Part shown: positions 1-7,075 of the stretch, piece by piece
Numbering within the stretch: position 1 is the first letter of the stretch
Layout: each line of letters starts with the position of its first letter
Assembly (NCBI GenBank): GCA_028279155.1
Contig: JANQST010000501.1
Location: 1 to 19,984, forward strand
DNA: 19,984 nucleotides
Direction of reading: 5' to 3'
From: Cyclobacteriaceae bacterium
Lineage (GTDB): Bacteria; Bacteroidota; Bacteroidia; Cytophagales; Cyclobacteriaceae
The notes under the pieces: model-generated
The model's database searches: none
The model's input: only the letters and a program-made list of their open reading frames with translations
What the model was told of the DNA's origin: nothing
Position numbers and translations under genes: made by a program

Positions 1-744
1 GACCAGGATCAACCAGATTGACAGCAGTGTGAGCGCATTAACGGCAGAACTCTGTTTCAAAGAAACCACCCAAAAAGAAAGCACAAACCAGAATAATAAA
101 TACAGAAAGCTGGCAGCACAAAATGCTAAAAATGCAGCATTCAACGGAATCTCAAGCACTATTGACGCTATTGCCAAAAGGAAGAACAGTACCAGTAGAA
201 CCAACATGATCCTAACGGCTATTTTGCTCAAAAGAAAATTGAACTTGGATCGTGACATAATGGCTACCAGTCTCCATGTTCCCGATTCAACCTCTTCTGA
301 TCTTAGATTGTAAGTGAATGCAACAATCAATAAGGGAAATACAAATAGGATAATAAAGCTCAGATCCAGGTTACCATGTAAAAGGCTGACTGGATTTACA
401 AGATCGGTGTCATGACGTTGGCCCTCCAGGGTCCTAATGTTCACGCTCTGAACGCTTGGATTGATGTCTCTTTGACCAATGCTCAAAGCAGCGATTGGCT
501 CTGAAGGATTTACTAAAACAAATTCCAGATAGTATAGTAACAAACCAATGTCATTACTATGATATTCCAGGTTTCTCTCAAGATGCGTCACGTGATTTTC
601 AACTACATCAGAAGTAATTTTCTCCTGATCGACTAAAAACTGTTTCCCTATTAAGATGCTAATAGCTCCTAAAATAAAGACCATCACCAAACCTACCTGA
701 CAGGTTCTGGTTCTCAAGAATTGTGCGAGCATTAATAGGAACAT
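1..744 (-). CDS. ABC-2 type permease, DUF3526-like (second permease of left cassette; 3' end off window)
   Basis: Open reading frame of 248 codons from ATG at 744 to the left edge with no stop, so the C-terminal part lies outside. I translated it by hand. The N-terminus has one membrane segment (about residues 16-33), then an extracytoplasmic stretch of about 95 residues, then NPVSLLHGNLDLSF leading into a membrane segment with VAFTYN. It is clearly paralogous to the permease at 15183-16619, which has NPVQLMFGSFDLSF and IAFTYN at the matching place, and a matching LK-x-x-SSAxNA segment near the cut. The ATG lies 2 bases after the TAG stop of the upstream permease; a second in-frame ATG is at 732. 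It should pair with that permease and the ATPase at 2212-2904 as an ABC-2 transporter in the inner membrane. Substrate unknown. Confidence 0.85.
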   Translation of the reverse strand, partial: MFLLMLAQFLRTRTCQVGLVMVFILGAISILIGKQFLVDQEKITSDVVENHVTHLERNLEYHSNDIGLLLYYLEFVLVNPSEPIAALSIGQRDINPSVQSVNIRTLEGQRHDTDLVNPVSLLHGNLDLSFIILFVFPLLIVAFTYNLRSEEVESGTWRLVAIMSRSKFNFLLSKIAVRIMLVLLVLFFLLAIASIVLEIPLNAAFLAFCAASFLYLLFWFVLSFWVVSLKQSSAVNALTLLSIWLILV

Positions 745-746
745 AT

Positions 747-2189
747 CTAAATTGCTTTTGCTCTTTTTGATTGTCTTGAAATCAATCCAATTGCCAAGAA
801 CGTCCATAGTATTATAGAAAAAGAAGATATCATTTCATTGTTCAAGGAAGTACCAATTGACAAATAACCATGCTCAAAATCTGGGAATGACTTCCATTCC
901 TCTCTACTCACTACATGTACCTTGCCTTCCGATCCACTTACCCTGGTTGGGCTTATTCGTTCTATCTGAAGTCGGTTCATCTTTTGGGCCAGTTGATATC
1001 TATATATTTCGGCCTGTTGTTGAAAATCCACATACGATTCAAAACCTGTACCGCAAAGTGCCATTGATAGATTCTTAATCGCAAGGTAAGGATTGAAAAT
1101 AGCCAGCCATCGATTCAATTGGTTTTGATCTCTGTATTGATTGAGAAGCTGATTGTGATGCTTATTATAAATTTTTGCACTAACCTCTTCACCAATGCTC
1201 ATGACGAAACCACCATAGTTAAATGGCAATTTTGTGACATCATCTACTTGATGAACTTCCAATACCGAATCTCTCAACGACTGATAGTGCGGATCATTTG
1301 GATTATGACTATCCCCATATTGTATTACTTCTGCCTCAATCTTAGATCTGAATTCTATTTTCGATGGCGTTGGGTAGAAGTAGCTTCCGAGTGCTTGTGA
1401 ACTTCTTGGAAGCAAGACGGTCATGAGTAGCCACAATCCTAATAGTTTGACTAGCGCATTCTTAGATGATTTGCTTCCTGTCGAAACAAATATGGTCAGA
1501 AAACTCAAGACCAATGCAAATAGCAAGTAGGCCATAGAAATCAAACCAAATCGTACCCAAACATCACCAGATGAATGATGATCACCAATGAGAAGCAATA
1601 GTGTTACAATTAAGAACGGTAGGCAGAGTAAGAATGCGATTCCCGTAAGTCCAATTGATCTACCAAATAAAATTTCCTTCCATTTTGCTCCTTGTGTTAA
1701 CAGCAGTTTCAATGTCCCATTTTCTCTATCCGAGACAACAGCTCCATAACCAACAAAGAAAATGATCAGTGGAAGAATCGTCTGAAGTATGATTGCCATA
1801 CTTAGTTCTCCAAACCGCAGAAGTCCGGTCGAGAAGCTTGCTTCAGAGAAATTGATCGTATTTTGTTTGTGTGCTTCTAAAAACACAGCATTTCCAGTGA
1901 AGCTTTCAATCCCAAAGTCAAATTGGCTTAATGGATGTTTTGTTCTAAATGCAAATGTTCCAAAATGAGCCATTCGATGTGGGTGTTTATCAGGGTTGTT
2001 TTCCCAACTTTGCCTGGCCATTTCCTGGTGATCCGCACGGAAATGATTCTGATCATAATACTTCATCCCGCTGTAAACCGAATAGATCAATAGCAAGCCA
2101 AGAATGGCTATAAGCAGATAAATAGATTTGGTTTTAAATACAGTTTCCCAAAAGTGCCTGGCAATAATAAGAAGTATGTTTCTCCGCAT
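747..2189 (-). CDS. ABC-2 type permease, DUF3526-like (first permease of left cassette)
   Basis: 480 aa. The membrane plan is one N-terminal segment (about residues 22-41), an extracytoplasmic loop to about 128, a group of four hydrophobic segments (about 129-152, 178-201, 212-236, 247-262), a large hydrophilic domain (about 265-450) and a last segment (about 453-472). After the second segment it has DRENGTLKLLLTQG, the ABC-2 pattern seen as REKEQGTLQLLKSQG in its paralog at 16616-18022. Other shared blocks are HFGTFAF / HYGTYAF, the FLEAH motif, and PTPSKIEF / PYPSRQAF after the fifth segment. The gene starts 22 bases after the ATPase stop and ends 2 bases before the next permease, so the three form a cassette. 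Inner-membrane transport role is secure; the substrate and direction are not known. Confidence 0.88.
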   Translation of the reverse strand: MRRNILLIIARHFWETVFKTKSIYLLIAILGLLLIYSVYSGMKYYDQNHFRADHQEMARQSWENNPDKHPHRMAHFGTFAFRTKHPLSQFDFGIESFTGNAVFLEAHKQNTINFSEASFSTGLLRFGELSMAIILQTILPLIIFFVGYGAVVSDRENGTLKLLLTQGAKWKEILFGRSIGLTGIAFLLCLPFLIVTLLLLIGDHHSSGDVWVRFGLISMAYLLFALVLSFLTIFVSTGSKSSKNALVKLLGLWLLMTVLLPRSSQALGSYFYPTPSKIEFRSKIEAEVIQYGDSHNPNDPHYQSLRDSVLEVHQVDDVTKLPFNYGGFVMSIGEEVSAKIYNKHHNQLLNQYRDQNQLNRWLAIFNPYLAIKNLSMALCGTGFESYVDFQQQAEIYRYQLAQKMNRLQIERISPTRVSGSEGKVHVVSREEWKSFPDFEHGYLSIGTSLNNEMISSFSIILWTFLAIGLISRQSKRAKAI

Positions 2190-2211
2190 AAGTCAGTCTA
2201 TTTATTGAGGA

Positions 2212-2904
2212 TCAGATGGTTTTGAGATAGAGTTGTTGAAGTTCGTTTGCACTGATGCTCTTTGATTCTGTAGTATGCACAAGTTTCCCTTCATTCATAA
2301 TCCCAATGCGTGTACCCACATTTACGGCATTGAAAATGTCATGTGTAGCCATGAAAATACATTTGTCTTCGGCAACAAGTTCTTTACATATGGAGGTGAA
2401 TTCATCGGTTGCTTTCGGGTCAAGTCCGGATGTTGGCTCGTCCATAAAAATAGCTTTGGCATCTTTAGACAACGCAATGGCGATACCCACCTTCTGTCGC
2501 ATGCCCTTTGAATAGGAAAAGAGCTTCTTGTCATGGTCTTCTTTTTTTAAACCTGCTTTTTCAAGTAGCCGAACAAGATCTTCCTTGGAATGCGTATATC
2601 CAGACAATCGGCTAAAGAAGTTGAGGTTTTCAATACCGTCCATATTTCCATACAGCTGCACAACCTCGGGGATATAGGCAATCAGTTGATTCGTATCAGC
2701 TCCCATTTTCACCTCCTTTCCATTTATAAGTGCTTTGCCTCCGGTAGGATCAGCTAATCCAAGGAATAGATTGATTGTAGTTGTTTTGCCTGCACCATTT
2801 TGGCCAAGCAAGCAATAAACTTCACCGGCTGTAACTTCCAGGTTCAAGTTTTTGAGCGCTTCATGGCTGCCATAGGATTTAGATAAGTCAACAGCTTCTA
2901 GCAT
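2212..2904 (-). CDS. ABC transporter ATP-binding protein (CcmA/NatA type), left cassette
   Basis: 230 aa, the normal length for an ABC-2 type ATPase. Walker A is GQNGAGKTT (residues 34-42), the signature region is YSKGMRQKVG (131-140), and Walker B is AIFMDEP (151-157) followed by TSGLDP and a switch His in MATHD. It begins MLEAVDLSKSYG, nearly the same as its paralog at 18019-18738 (MLEAINLSKSYN), which supports the ATG at 2904. It would power the two DUF3526-like permeases that follow it. The gene is preceded by its own promoter with an inverted-repeat operator at 2961-3006, so it can be transcribed apart from the long operon upstream, although no clear terminator separates them. Confidence 0.93.
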   Translation of the reverse strand: MLEAVDLSKSYGSHEALKNLNLEVTAGEVYCLLGQNGAGKTTTINLFLGLADPTGGKALINGKEVKMGADTNQLIAYIPEVVQLYGNMDGIENLNFFSRLSGYTHSKEDLVRLLEKAGLKKEDHDKKLFSYSKGMRQKVGIAIALSKDAKAIFMDEPTSGLDPKATDEFTSICKELVAEDKCIFMATHDIFNAVNVGTRIGIMNEGKLVHTTESKSISANELQQLYLKTI

Positions 2905-2960
2905 CTTGAAAATGATTTTGATATTGAGTTACTACAATCTTATTTCATTTATTATCGTAA

Positions 2961-2975
2961 CGCAATAATGTTGCA
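2961..2975 (-). promoter_or_regulatory. Candidate Fur/Zur-type operator, left copy
   Basis: On the minus strand this reads TGCAACATTATTGCG, an imperfect inverted repeat (GCAA-N5-TTGC). The 14 bases TGCAACATTATTGC are identical to the site at 18931-18945 upstream of the paralogous cassette. It sits just downstream of the predicted -7 box, where a bound repressor would block transcription initiation. The distance to the ATG at 2904 is about 57 bases. Size and symmetry fit a Fur-family site; assignment to Zur rests on the gene content and is inference. Confidence 0.6.
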
Positions 2976-2976
2976 T

Positions 2977-3006
2977 TTTAATTACATGAGTGGCATTGCC
3001 TTTCAA
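2977..3006 (-). promoter_or_regulatory. Predicted Bacteroidota-type promoter for left ABC-2 cassette
   Basis: On the minus strand TTG (3006-3004) is followed by 19 bases and TAATTAAA (2984-2977). This matches the spacing of the Bacteroidota sigma-ABfr promoter (TTG, about 19-21 bases, TAnnTTTG), though the -7 box is only a partial match. The same arrangement, including the 12-base word CCACTCATGTAA, is present upstream of the right cassette. Confidence 0.55.
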
Positions 3007-3041
3007 AGTCAATTCCAGTTTTGCCTACAAGTTTCTAAATC

Positions 3042-3569
3042 TTAATTAGCGGAAATTTTATCTAGCCAAAATCCCCTTTTCTCTATTTCGCTAATGCTGC
3101 AAAAAAATTCGCTCTTAGGTTGATATACATACGCCACTACAGGGATCTTATTCTGAGTAAGATGATAACCCAAATAGTCAGTCGATAACAATCGGTGTTT
3201 TTGATTTTCAAGATGTTTTGCTGCCAACAAATAAATGTTTGGTGCAAACGATGGATGTTTGATGTCCTTCTTTCGGGTTATGTCCAGAGCTATGTCTACC
3301 GGGTAATTTCGCCTTCTTTTTTTATCAAAGGAGTCATTGTAAAAAACGTTACTAAAGCTGGAAACAAATACCACCTGGTCGATATTCTTTTCCACAATTA
3401 GCTGCCAAAGTTCATTTTCGGACTCAGCATCAAAATCCATGTATAGCCCGAGAGCGGTATAGAAGAATGCTTCTCCTTTGAACTCCTTCCGGATATGCTG
3501 TTCCATACCGTCTGTGGGGCATACTAAAAATAATCTGCTTATTGACTCACGACCCGAAAAGTCTCCCAT
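3042..3569 (-). CDS. Uncharacterised 175-aa soluble protein, last gene of the long operon
   Basis: I do not recognise this family. It has no signal peptide or membrane segment and is predicted cytoplasmic. Visible features are an N-terminal strand-like LFLVCPTDGMEQHI, a second hydrophobic strand IDQVVFVSSFSNVFYND, a basic run KKRRR, and a third strand PVVAYVYQP near the C-terminus. Alternating strands and helices suggest a small alpha/beta fold. It starts 3 bases after the preceding stop, so it is very probably co-translated with the SnoaL-like protein and the COG0523 GTPase. This position suggests a role in metal handling or in replacing a zinc-dependent function, but the sequence itself does not show one. 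Cys and His are few and not arranged as an obvious metal site. Confidence 0.8.
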   Translation of the reverse strand: MGDFSGRESISRLFLVCPTDGMEQHIRKEFKGEAFFYTALGLYMDFDAESENELWQLIVEKNIDQVVFVSSFSNVFYNDSFDKKRRRNYPVDIALDITRKKDIKHPSFAPNIYLLAAKHLENQKHRLLSTDYLGYHLTQNKIPVVAYVYQPKSEFFCSISEIEKRGFWLDKISAN

Positions 3570-3572
3570 TGT

Positions 3573-4037
3573 TTAAGCTTCGGGATTAAAAGGCAATGAT
3601 GAATGATGAACATCAATTATCAGATTCCCATCCTTCTTTGTGTATCCGAATGTATACTCAACCTTAGTTTCTCCGCCTTTTAGATCTGTAAAAAAATAGT
3701 TTCCCATTGCCAAAGCTCTATCATCCTCCAGGATGAGCGTAGCATTTTCAAACCTAACATGCGTCCAGGGTTGAAGCGCAAATCCTTTGTCTTCCGGATA
3801 CTCTGAATTTCCACCAATGAAATATGACAGGGCTCCTTCTTTTGTTGGTCGGAATTGTCGAATAGAGGTCTTAGTGGGCTTAAATAGTACATCTTTACTA
3901 TTAAAGTCATAATGTATATCTAAGAAATCATTGGCGAATGATTCGCACTCCCCTCTTTCTTCTTTAAGTCCACCAATTTTTACAACTCCATTTCCCCAGG
4001 AGTCCTGGGCGTTTTTAACTTCTTGTTCTGTGATCAT
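3573..4037 (-). CDS. SnoaL/cystatin-fold-like protein (COG4875-like)
   Basis: 154 aa with no signal peptide. It follows the pattern I associate with the COG4875 / SnoaL-like (NTF2-type) family: an N-terminal helix with AQDSWGNGVVKIG, then VLFKPTKT, SYFIGG, GFALQPWTHVRFEN, AMGNYFFTD, VEYTFGY and a terminal HHSSLPF. NTF2-type folds form a cone-shaped pocket that may bind a ligand or act as a catalytic or dimer module; no reaction can be given. Members are sometimes mislabelled as phosphoribosyl-AMP cyclohydrolase, but I see no HisI cysteine or metal motif. It lies 60 bases downstream of the COG0523 GTPase and 3 bases upstream of the next gene, so it belongs to the metal-related part of the operon. 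Confidence 0.8.
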   Translation of the reverse strand: MITEQEVKNAQDSWGNGVVKIGGLKEERGECESFANDFLDIHYDFNSKDVLFKPTKTSIRQFRPTKEGALSYFIGGNSEYPEDKGFALQPWTHVRFENATLILEDDRALAMGNYFFTDLKGGETKVEYTFGYTKKDGNLIIDVHHSSLPFNPEA

Positions 4038-4097
4038 AGTTTATGGTTTATTTAGTTTTATTTTATGTTAGTTGCCAATATTCATTCAGCACATTCC

Positions 4098-5318
4098 TCA
4101 TATAGGCCAATCATCCTGAAAACCATTGCCAGACTCCATTCCTGTGATTTCATAGTCTAACAGCAAGCAGTCATTCAGGTCTTGGGTAATTTTTTCTTTA
4201 TCCATATCCTGACCTATGAAAACGAGTTCGTTCATTCGATCTCCCCATTTCTTATCCCACTTAGCCTGTATTAACTGCTGATTTTCAAGGTATGCCGGGC
4301 TCATCGCACGCTGCTTCATCGGAACACTTGCCCACCATCGACCATAGTCTTCTGCTTTCAAAGACCCTCCAGCCTGGCTCCAGAGTACCGCTCGGTCTGG
4401 TCTGGATGCGATCCAGAAGATTCCTTTGCTTCTAATGATTGTAGTGGGAAAGTCCTGGCTTACATATTCCAGGAAACGTTGCGGATGAAAAGGTTTAGGA
4501 TTTTGATACACAAAAGAACTAATACCATACTCTTCAGTCTCAGGATTGTGACCTATTCCCTTCTGTGCCAATTCTAGTTCCTTTTGCCATCCCGCAGATT
4601 GCTCAGCTATCTCATAATCGAACATGCCTGTATTAAGAATTTCTTTTGGGTCGATTTTACTGTGGGTAGTTCGAATGATTTTTGCAGTTGGATTTAATTT
4701 ATGAAGTGTTTTTTCCAGTAATCCCAGTTGGTCGTCGGTTACGAGATCAGATTTGTTAAGAATAATCACATTGGCAAACTCCACTTGATCAGTGAGAAGG
4801 TTTACGATGGACCGATCGTCTTCCTCATCGTCAGTCATCTTGCGGTCCAGGATTGTCTCTGCACTTCCGAAATCTTTGAAGAAATTGAAGGCATCGACAA
4901 CAGTCACCATTGTATCTAGCTGGCTTATCTGTGTCAGATCGTATAGCTCATCTCCTGTTGCAAACGAGAACGTTTGGGCTACAGGAATCGGCTCTGAGAT
5001 TCCCGTGCTTTCAATTAGGAGATAATCGAATTTCTTCATTTTGGCAAGCTTCTCTACTTCAACCATTAAGTCTTCCCTCAATGTGCAGCAAATACATCCA
5101 TTGCTCATTTCAACTAACTTCTCGTCAGTCCTTGAAAGTTTGGCTCCATTAGCTACTAGCTTTTCATCTATATTCACCTCACTCATATCGTTTACGATCA
5201 CAGCGACTTTCAAACCTTCTCGATTATTAAGCACATGGTTCAATAAAGTGGTTTTTCCTGCACCCAAAAATCCGCTGAGTACAGTGACAGGTAGTTTTTT
5301 CTTCTTTAAAAAGGACAT
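4098..5318 (-). CDS. COG0523 (CobW/YciC/ZigA-type) GTPase, putative zinc metallochaperone
   Basis: 406 aa G3E-family P-loop GTPase. Walker A is GFLGAGKTT (residues 16-24), the metal-binding CxCC motif is C75-I-C77-C78 within SNGCICCTLRED, the G3-like motif is ESTGISEP (103-110), and the guanine-specificity motif is NKSD (188-191). An acidic insertion DDEEDD (163-168) follows the switch region. The C-terminal CobW_C domain contains IFWIASRPD, WSQAGGSL and a WW pair, which place it nearer the long YciC/ZagA/ZigA group than cobalamin CobW. That group is typically repressed by Zur and delivers zinc to client enzymes in zinc shortage. No cobalamin synthesis gene is nearby, which supports a zinc rather than B12 role. 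The exact metal and client are not proven. Confidence 0.92.
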   Translation of the reverse strand: MSFLKKKKLPVTVLSGFLGAGKTTLLNHVLNNREGLKVAVIVNDMSEVNIDEKLVANGAKLSRTDEKLVEMSNGCICCTLREDLMVEVEKLAKMKKFDYLLIESTGISEPIPVAQTFSFATGDELYDLTQISQLDTMVTVVDAFNFFKDFGSAETILDRKMTDDEEDDRSIVNLLTDQVEFANVIILNKSDLVTDDQLGLLEKTLHKLNPTAKIIRTTHSKIDPKEILNTGMFDYEIAEQSAGWQKELELAQKGIGHNPETEEYGISSFVYQNPKPFHPQRFLEYVSQDFPTTIIRSKGIFWIASRPDRAVLWSQAGGSLKAEDYGRWWASVPMKQRAMSPAYLENQQLIQAKWDKKWGDRMNELVFIGQDMDKEKITQDLNDCLLLDYEITGMESGNGFQDDWPI

Positions 5319-5353
5319 GGCATTTGTATTCTTTAATCTCAGTTATTCAATAA

Positions 5354-6037
5354 TCATTTAAATGTTGCTTCACCTTTTGGTGTATTTATGCTAACAGAAA
5401 GACTTGTGCTCCCTAGTTCTATTGACAATCCCCAAACTTCAGTTTCGAGTGTTTTAAAAATCTTTTTTACATCTTTCTTATTGGGAGTTGTGAATTGCAG
5501 TGTTTTTAATGTGCATTCGACCGACTGATCCTTAGTTGGATGTGAGCTGTCATCTGACCAGCTGATAAAAAATGGATTCATAAATAGGTTAGGATCATTA
5601 AGCAGTAACAACTCCCATTTTAACAGCTTTCCTTCAGGAGTATGTCTGGAACCAGCTTCGATTCCATTCGTTTTAAACCCTAGTTTTTTGACCCGTTCGT
5701 GCAGGTTTACCATATCACTGACGGAAATAGCAAATCCAACAGGAGTCAATTGGTCAAAACCTTTAAAGAATTCCGGTACTTCGACCAGATCATCTTTTGG
5801 TGCCAGAATTTCAATGTAAATTCCTCCTTCGAGTGAAACAAGTGCGTTGTGTGTATCTCGATCCGGATGACTTCCTCCATAAATCGGTTTTACACCTGTC
5901 TTTTCCTCAAACTGACGGACTCCGGACTCCAATTCTTTGACTGCTAATACAATGTGATCAATTTGAACCACATTTCTTTGGGTTTCATTTGATGCAAGTA
6001 CTGACAGACATGTTATAAGCAAGGGTTTCATCATCAT
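5354..6037 (-). CDS. Exported glyoxalase-like (VOC fold) protein
   Basis: 227 aa. A short hydrophobic start (MMMKPLLITCLSVLAS) looks like a brief signal peptide; three consecutive Met codons make the exact start uncertain by 2 codons. The body begins IDHIVLAVKELESGVRQFEE, the opening of a vicinal-oxygen-chelate domain, followed by GGSHPDRDTHNALVSL and YIEILAPKDD, as in the Glyoxalase_3-like family. VOC enzymes place a divalent metal through His and Glu; the first-strand His (IDHI) and the Glu in IEIL are candidates. No substrate can be assigned. It sits between the importer ATPase and the GTPase with 30- and 35-base gaps, so it is probably part of the same transcript. It might act on a metal chelate in the periplasm, but that is speculation. 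Confidence 0.75.
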   Translation of the reverse strand: MMMKPLLITCLSVLASNETQRNVVQIDHIVLAVKELESGVRQFEEKTGVKPIYGGSHPDRDTHNALVSLEGGIYIEILAPKDDLVEVPEFFKGFDQLTPVGFAISVSDMVNLHERVKKLGFKTNGIEAGSRHTPEGKLLKWELLLLNDPNLFMNPFFISWSDDSSHPTKDQSVECTLKTLQFTTPNKKDVKKIFKTLETEVWGLSIELGSTSLSVSINTPKGEATFK

Positions 6038-6067
6038 TTGATTGTCATTTGGCGAAAGACTCGTTTA

Positions 6068-7066
6068 CTAGTTTTTCTTTAGTTGGTTAATCAGTTCATA
6101 AATTGATTTGATCTCCTTTTCGGAATCATTTTCTTGTATCACCCAAACATTCTGATCTTGTCCCGGTCTTACATTAATTTGAATTTTTGCATCAGGACTC
6201 ACCTTCACCCCATTTCGTTCTAGTGCTCGCTGCGTCCACGTTGCAGTATCTCCATCACCAATTAAAGCCACTTCGAAATTATATTCACCATGGATTTTGA
6301 AGGCACCACTTTGGTTATCAAAATGCATCCCCTCCGTAGCAAAAGCTTCCTGGAATGCACCAGTGAGGATTAAGTCTTCTGGAGCACCCATTTGCATAGG
6401 ACCGTTTTTTGGCAGTAACCAAATTCGATCTGCTCCTCTTAGGGCAAGGTCCATATCGTGAGTAGAAAGTAAAATGGATTTATCGCTTTCGTTAGCCATT
6501 TTCCTGAGGAGCTTCATGATTTCCACTCTTCTAGGGAGATCCAAAAAGGCGGTAACCTCATCCAGAATCATTACTTCAGGTTCCTGGGCAAATGCCCTGG
6601 CTACCATTATTTTTTGTCGTTCACCATCGCTTAACTCGGTAAGTGTACTGTCCGCCAATTCATCAGCGCCCGCCATCGCTATCGCTTCCTGAATGATTTG
6701 GTGATCTCTTTCCTTTAATTTTCCAGACCAGTCTGTGTATGGAAATCTCCCTAGTGCAACCACTTCATAAGCTGTTAACATTCCGGCATGAACTCGTTCT
6801 GTAAGTACCAGACTTAGCTTTTTAGCAAGGTATTTTGGTGTTAACTCATGGATGTTTTTACCTTCTAAATACACCTTCCCTTCCAGCGGCTTTTGGTCTC
6901 CAGAAATGGTTCTCATCAAAGTAGATTTTCCAGCTCCATTCGGGCCAATTAAGCAGACCAGCTCCCCTCTAAGTAAGCTCGTGTTAATACCGGTGGTTAT
7001 CGTCTTCGTTTCCGATAAAGACCTATATCCAGTTGTTAAATTCTCTAGTTCAATGACTGATTCCAT
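6068..7066 (-). CDS. FecE/BtuD-type ABC ATPase with C-terminal extension
   Basis: The ATPase domain has Walker A GPNGAGKST, signature LSDGERQK, Walker B VMILDEV with TAFLDLP, and the switch His in LSTHD. It opens with ENLTTGYR, typical of iron-chelate/B12 importer ATPases. These are usually about 250-260 aa; this one has about 85 further residues that include a short strand-turn (ALIGDGDTATWTQRAL) and a C-terminal helix ending QLKKN. I chose the ATG at 7066 (332 aa); an in-frame TTG at 7075 immediately after the permease stop would add three residues. It is the only importer-type ATPase in the window and must serve the FecCD permease directly upstream (7076-8167). Confidence 0.92.
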   Translation of the reverse strand: MESVIELENLTTGYRSLSETKTITTGINTSLLRGELVCLIGPNGAGKSTLMRTISGDQKPLEGKVYLEGKNIHELTPKYLAKKLSLVLTERVHAGMLTAYEVVALGRFPYTDWSGKLKERDHQIIQEAIAMAGADELADSTLTELSDGERQKIMVARAFAQEPEVMILDEVTAFLDLPRRVEIMKLLRKMANESDKSILLSTHDMDLALRGADRIWLLPKNGPMQMGAPEDLILTGAFQEAFATEGMHFDNQSGAFKIHGEYNFEVALIGDGDTATWTQRALERNGVKVSPDAKIQINVRPGQDQNVWVIQENDSEKEIKSIYELINQLKKN

Positions 7067-7075
7067 GGTACTCAA

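Noticed and set aside
29..313. 94-codon plus-strand open frame at the left edge
   Set aside because: The minus strand carries an unbroken permease frame here that is paralogous to 15183-16619.
2905..3041. Terminator between the long operon and the left cassette
   Set aside because: No stable GC-rich stem followed by T residues was found on the minus strand, so read-through is possible.
4098..5318. CobW of cobalamin biosynthesis
   Set aside because: No cobalamin synthesis genes are present, and the C-terminal domain blocks match the longer YciC/ZigA-like group.
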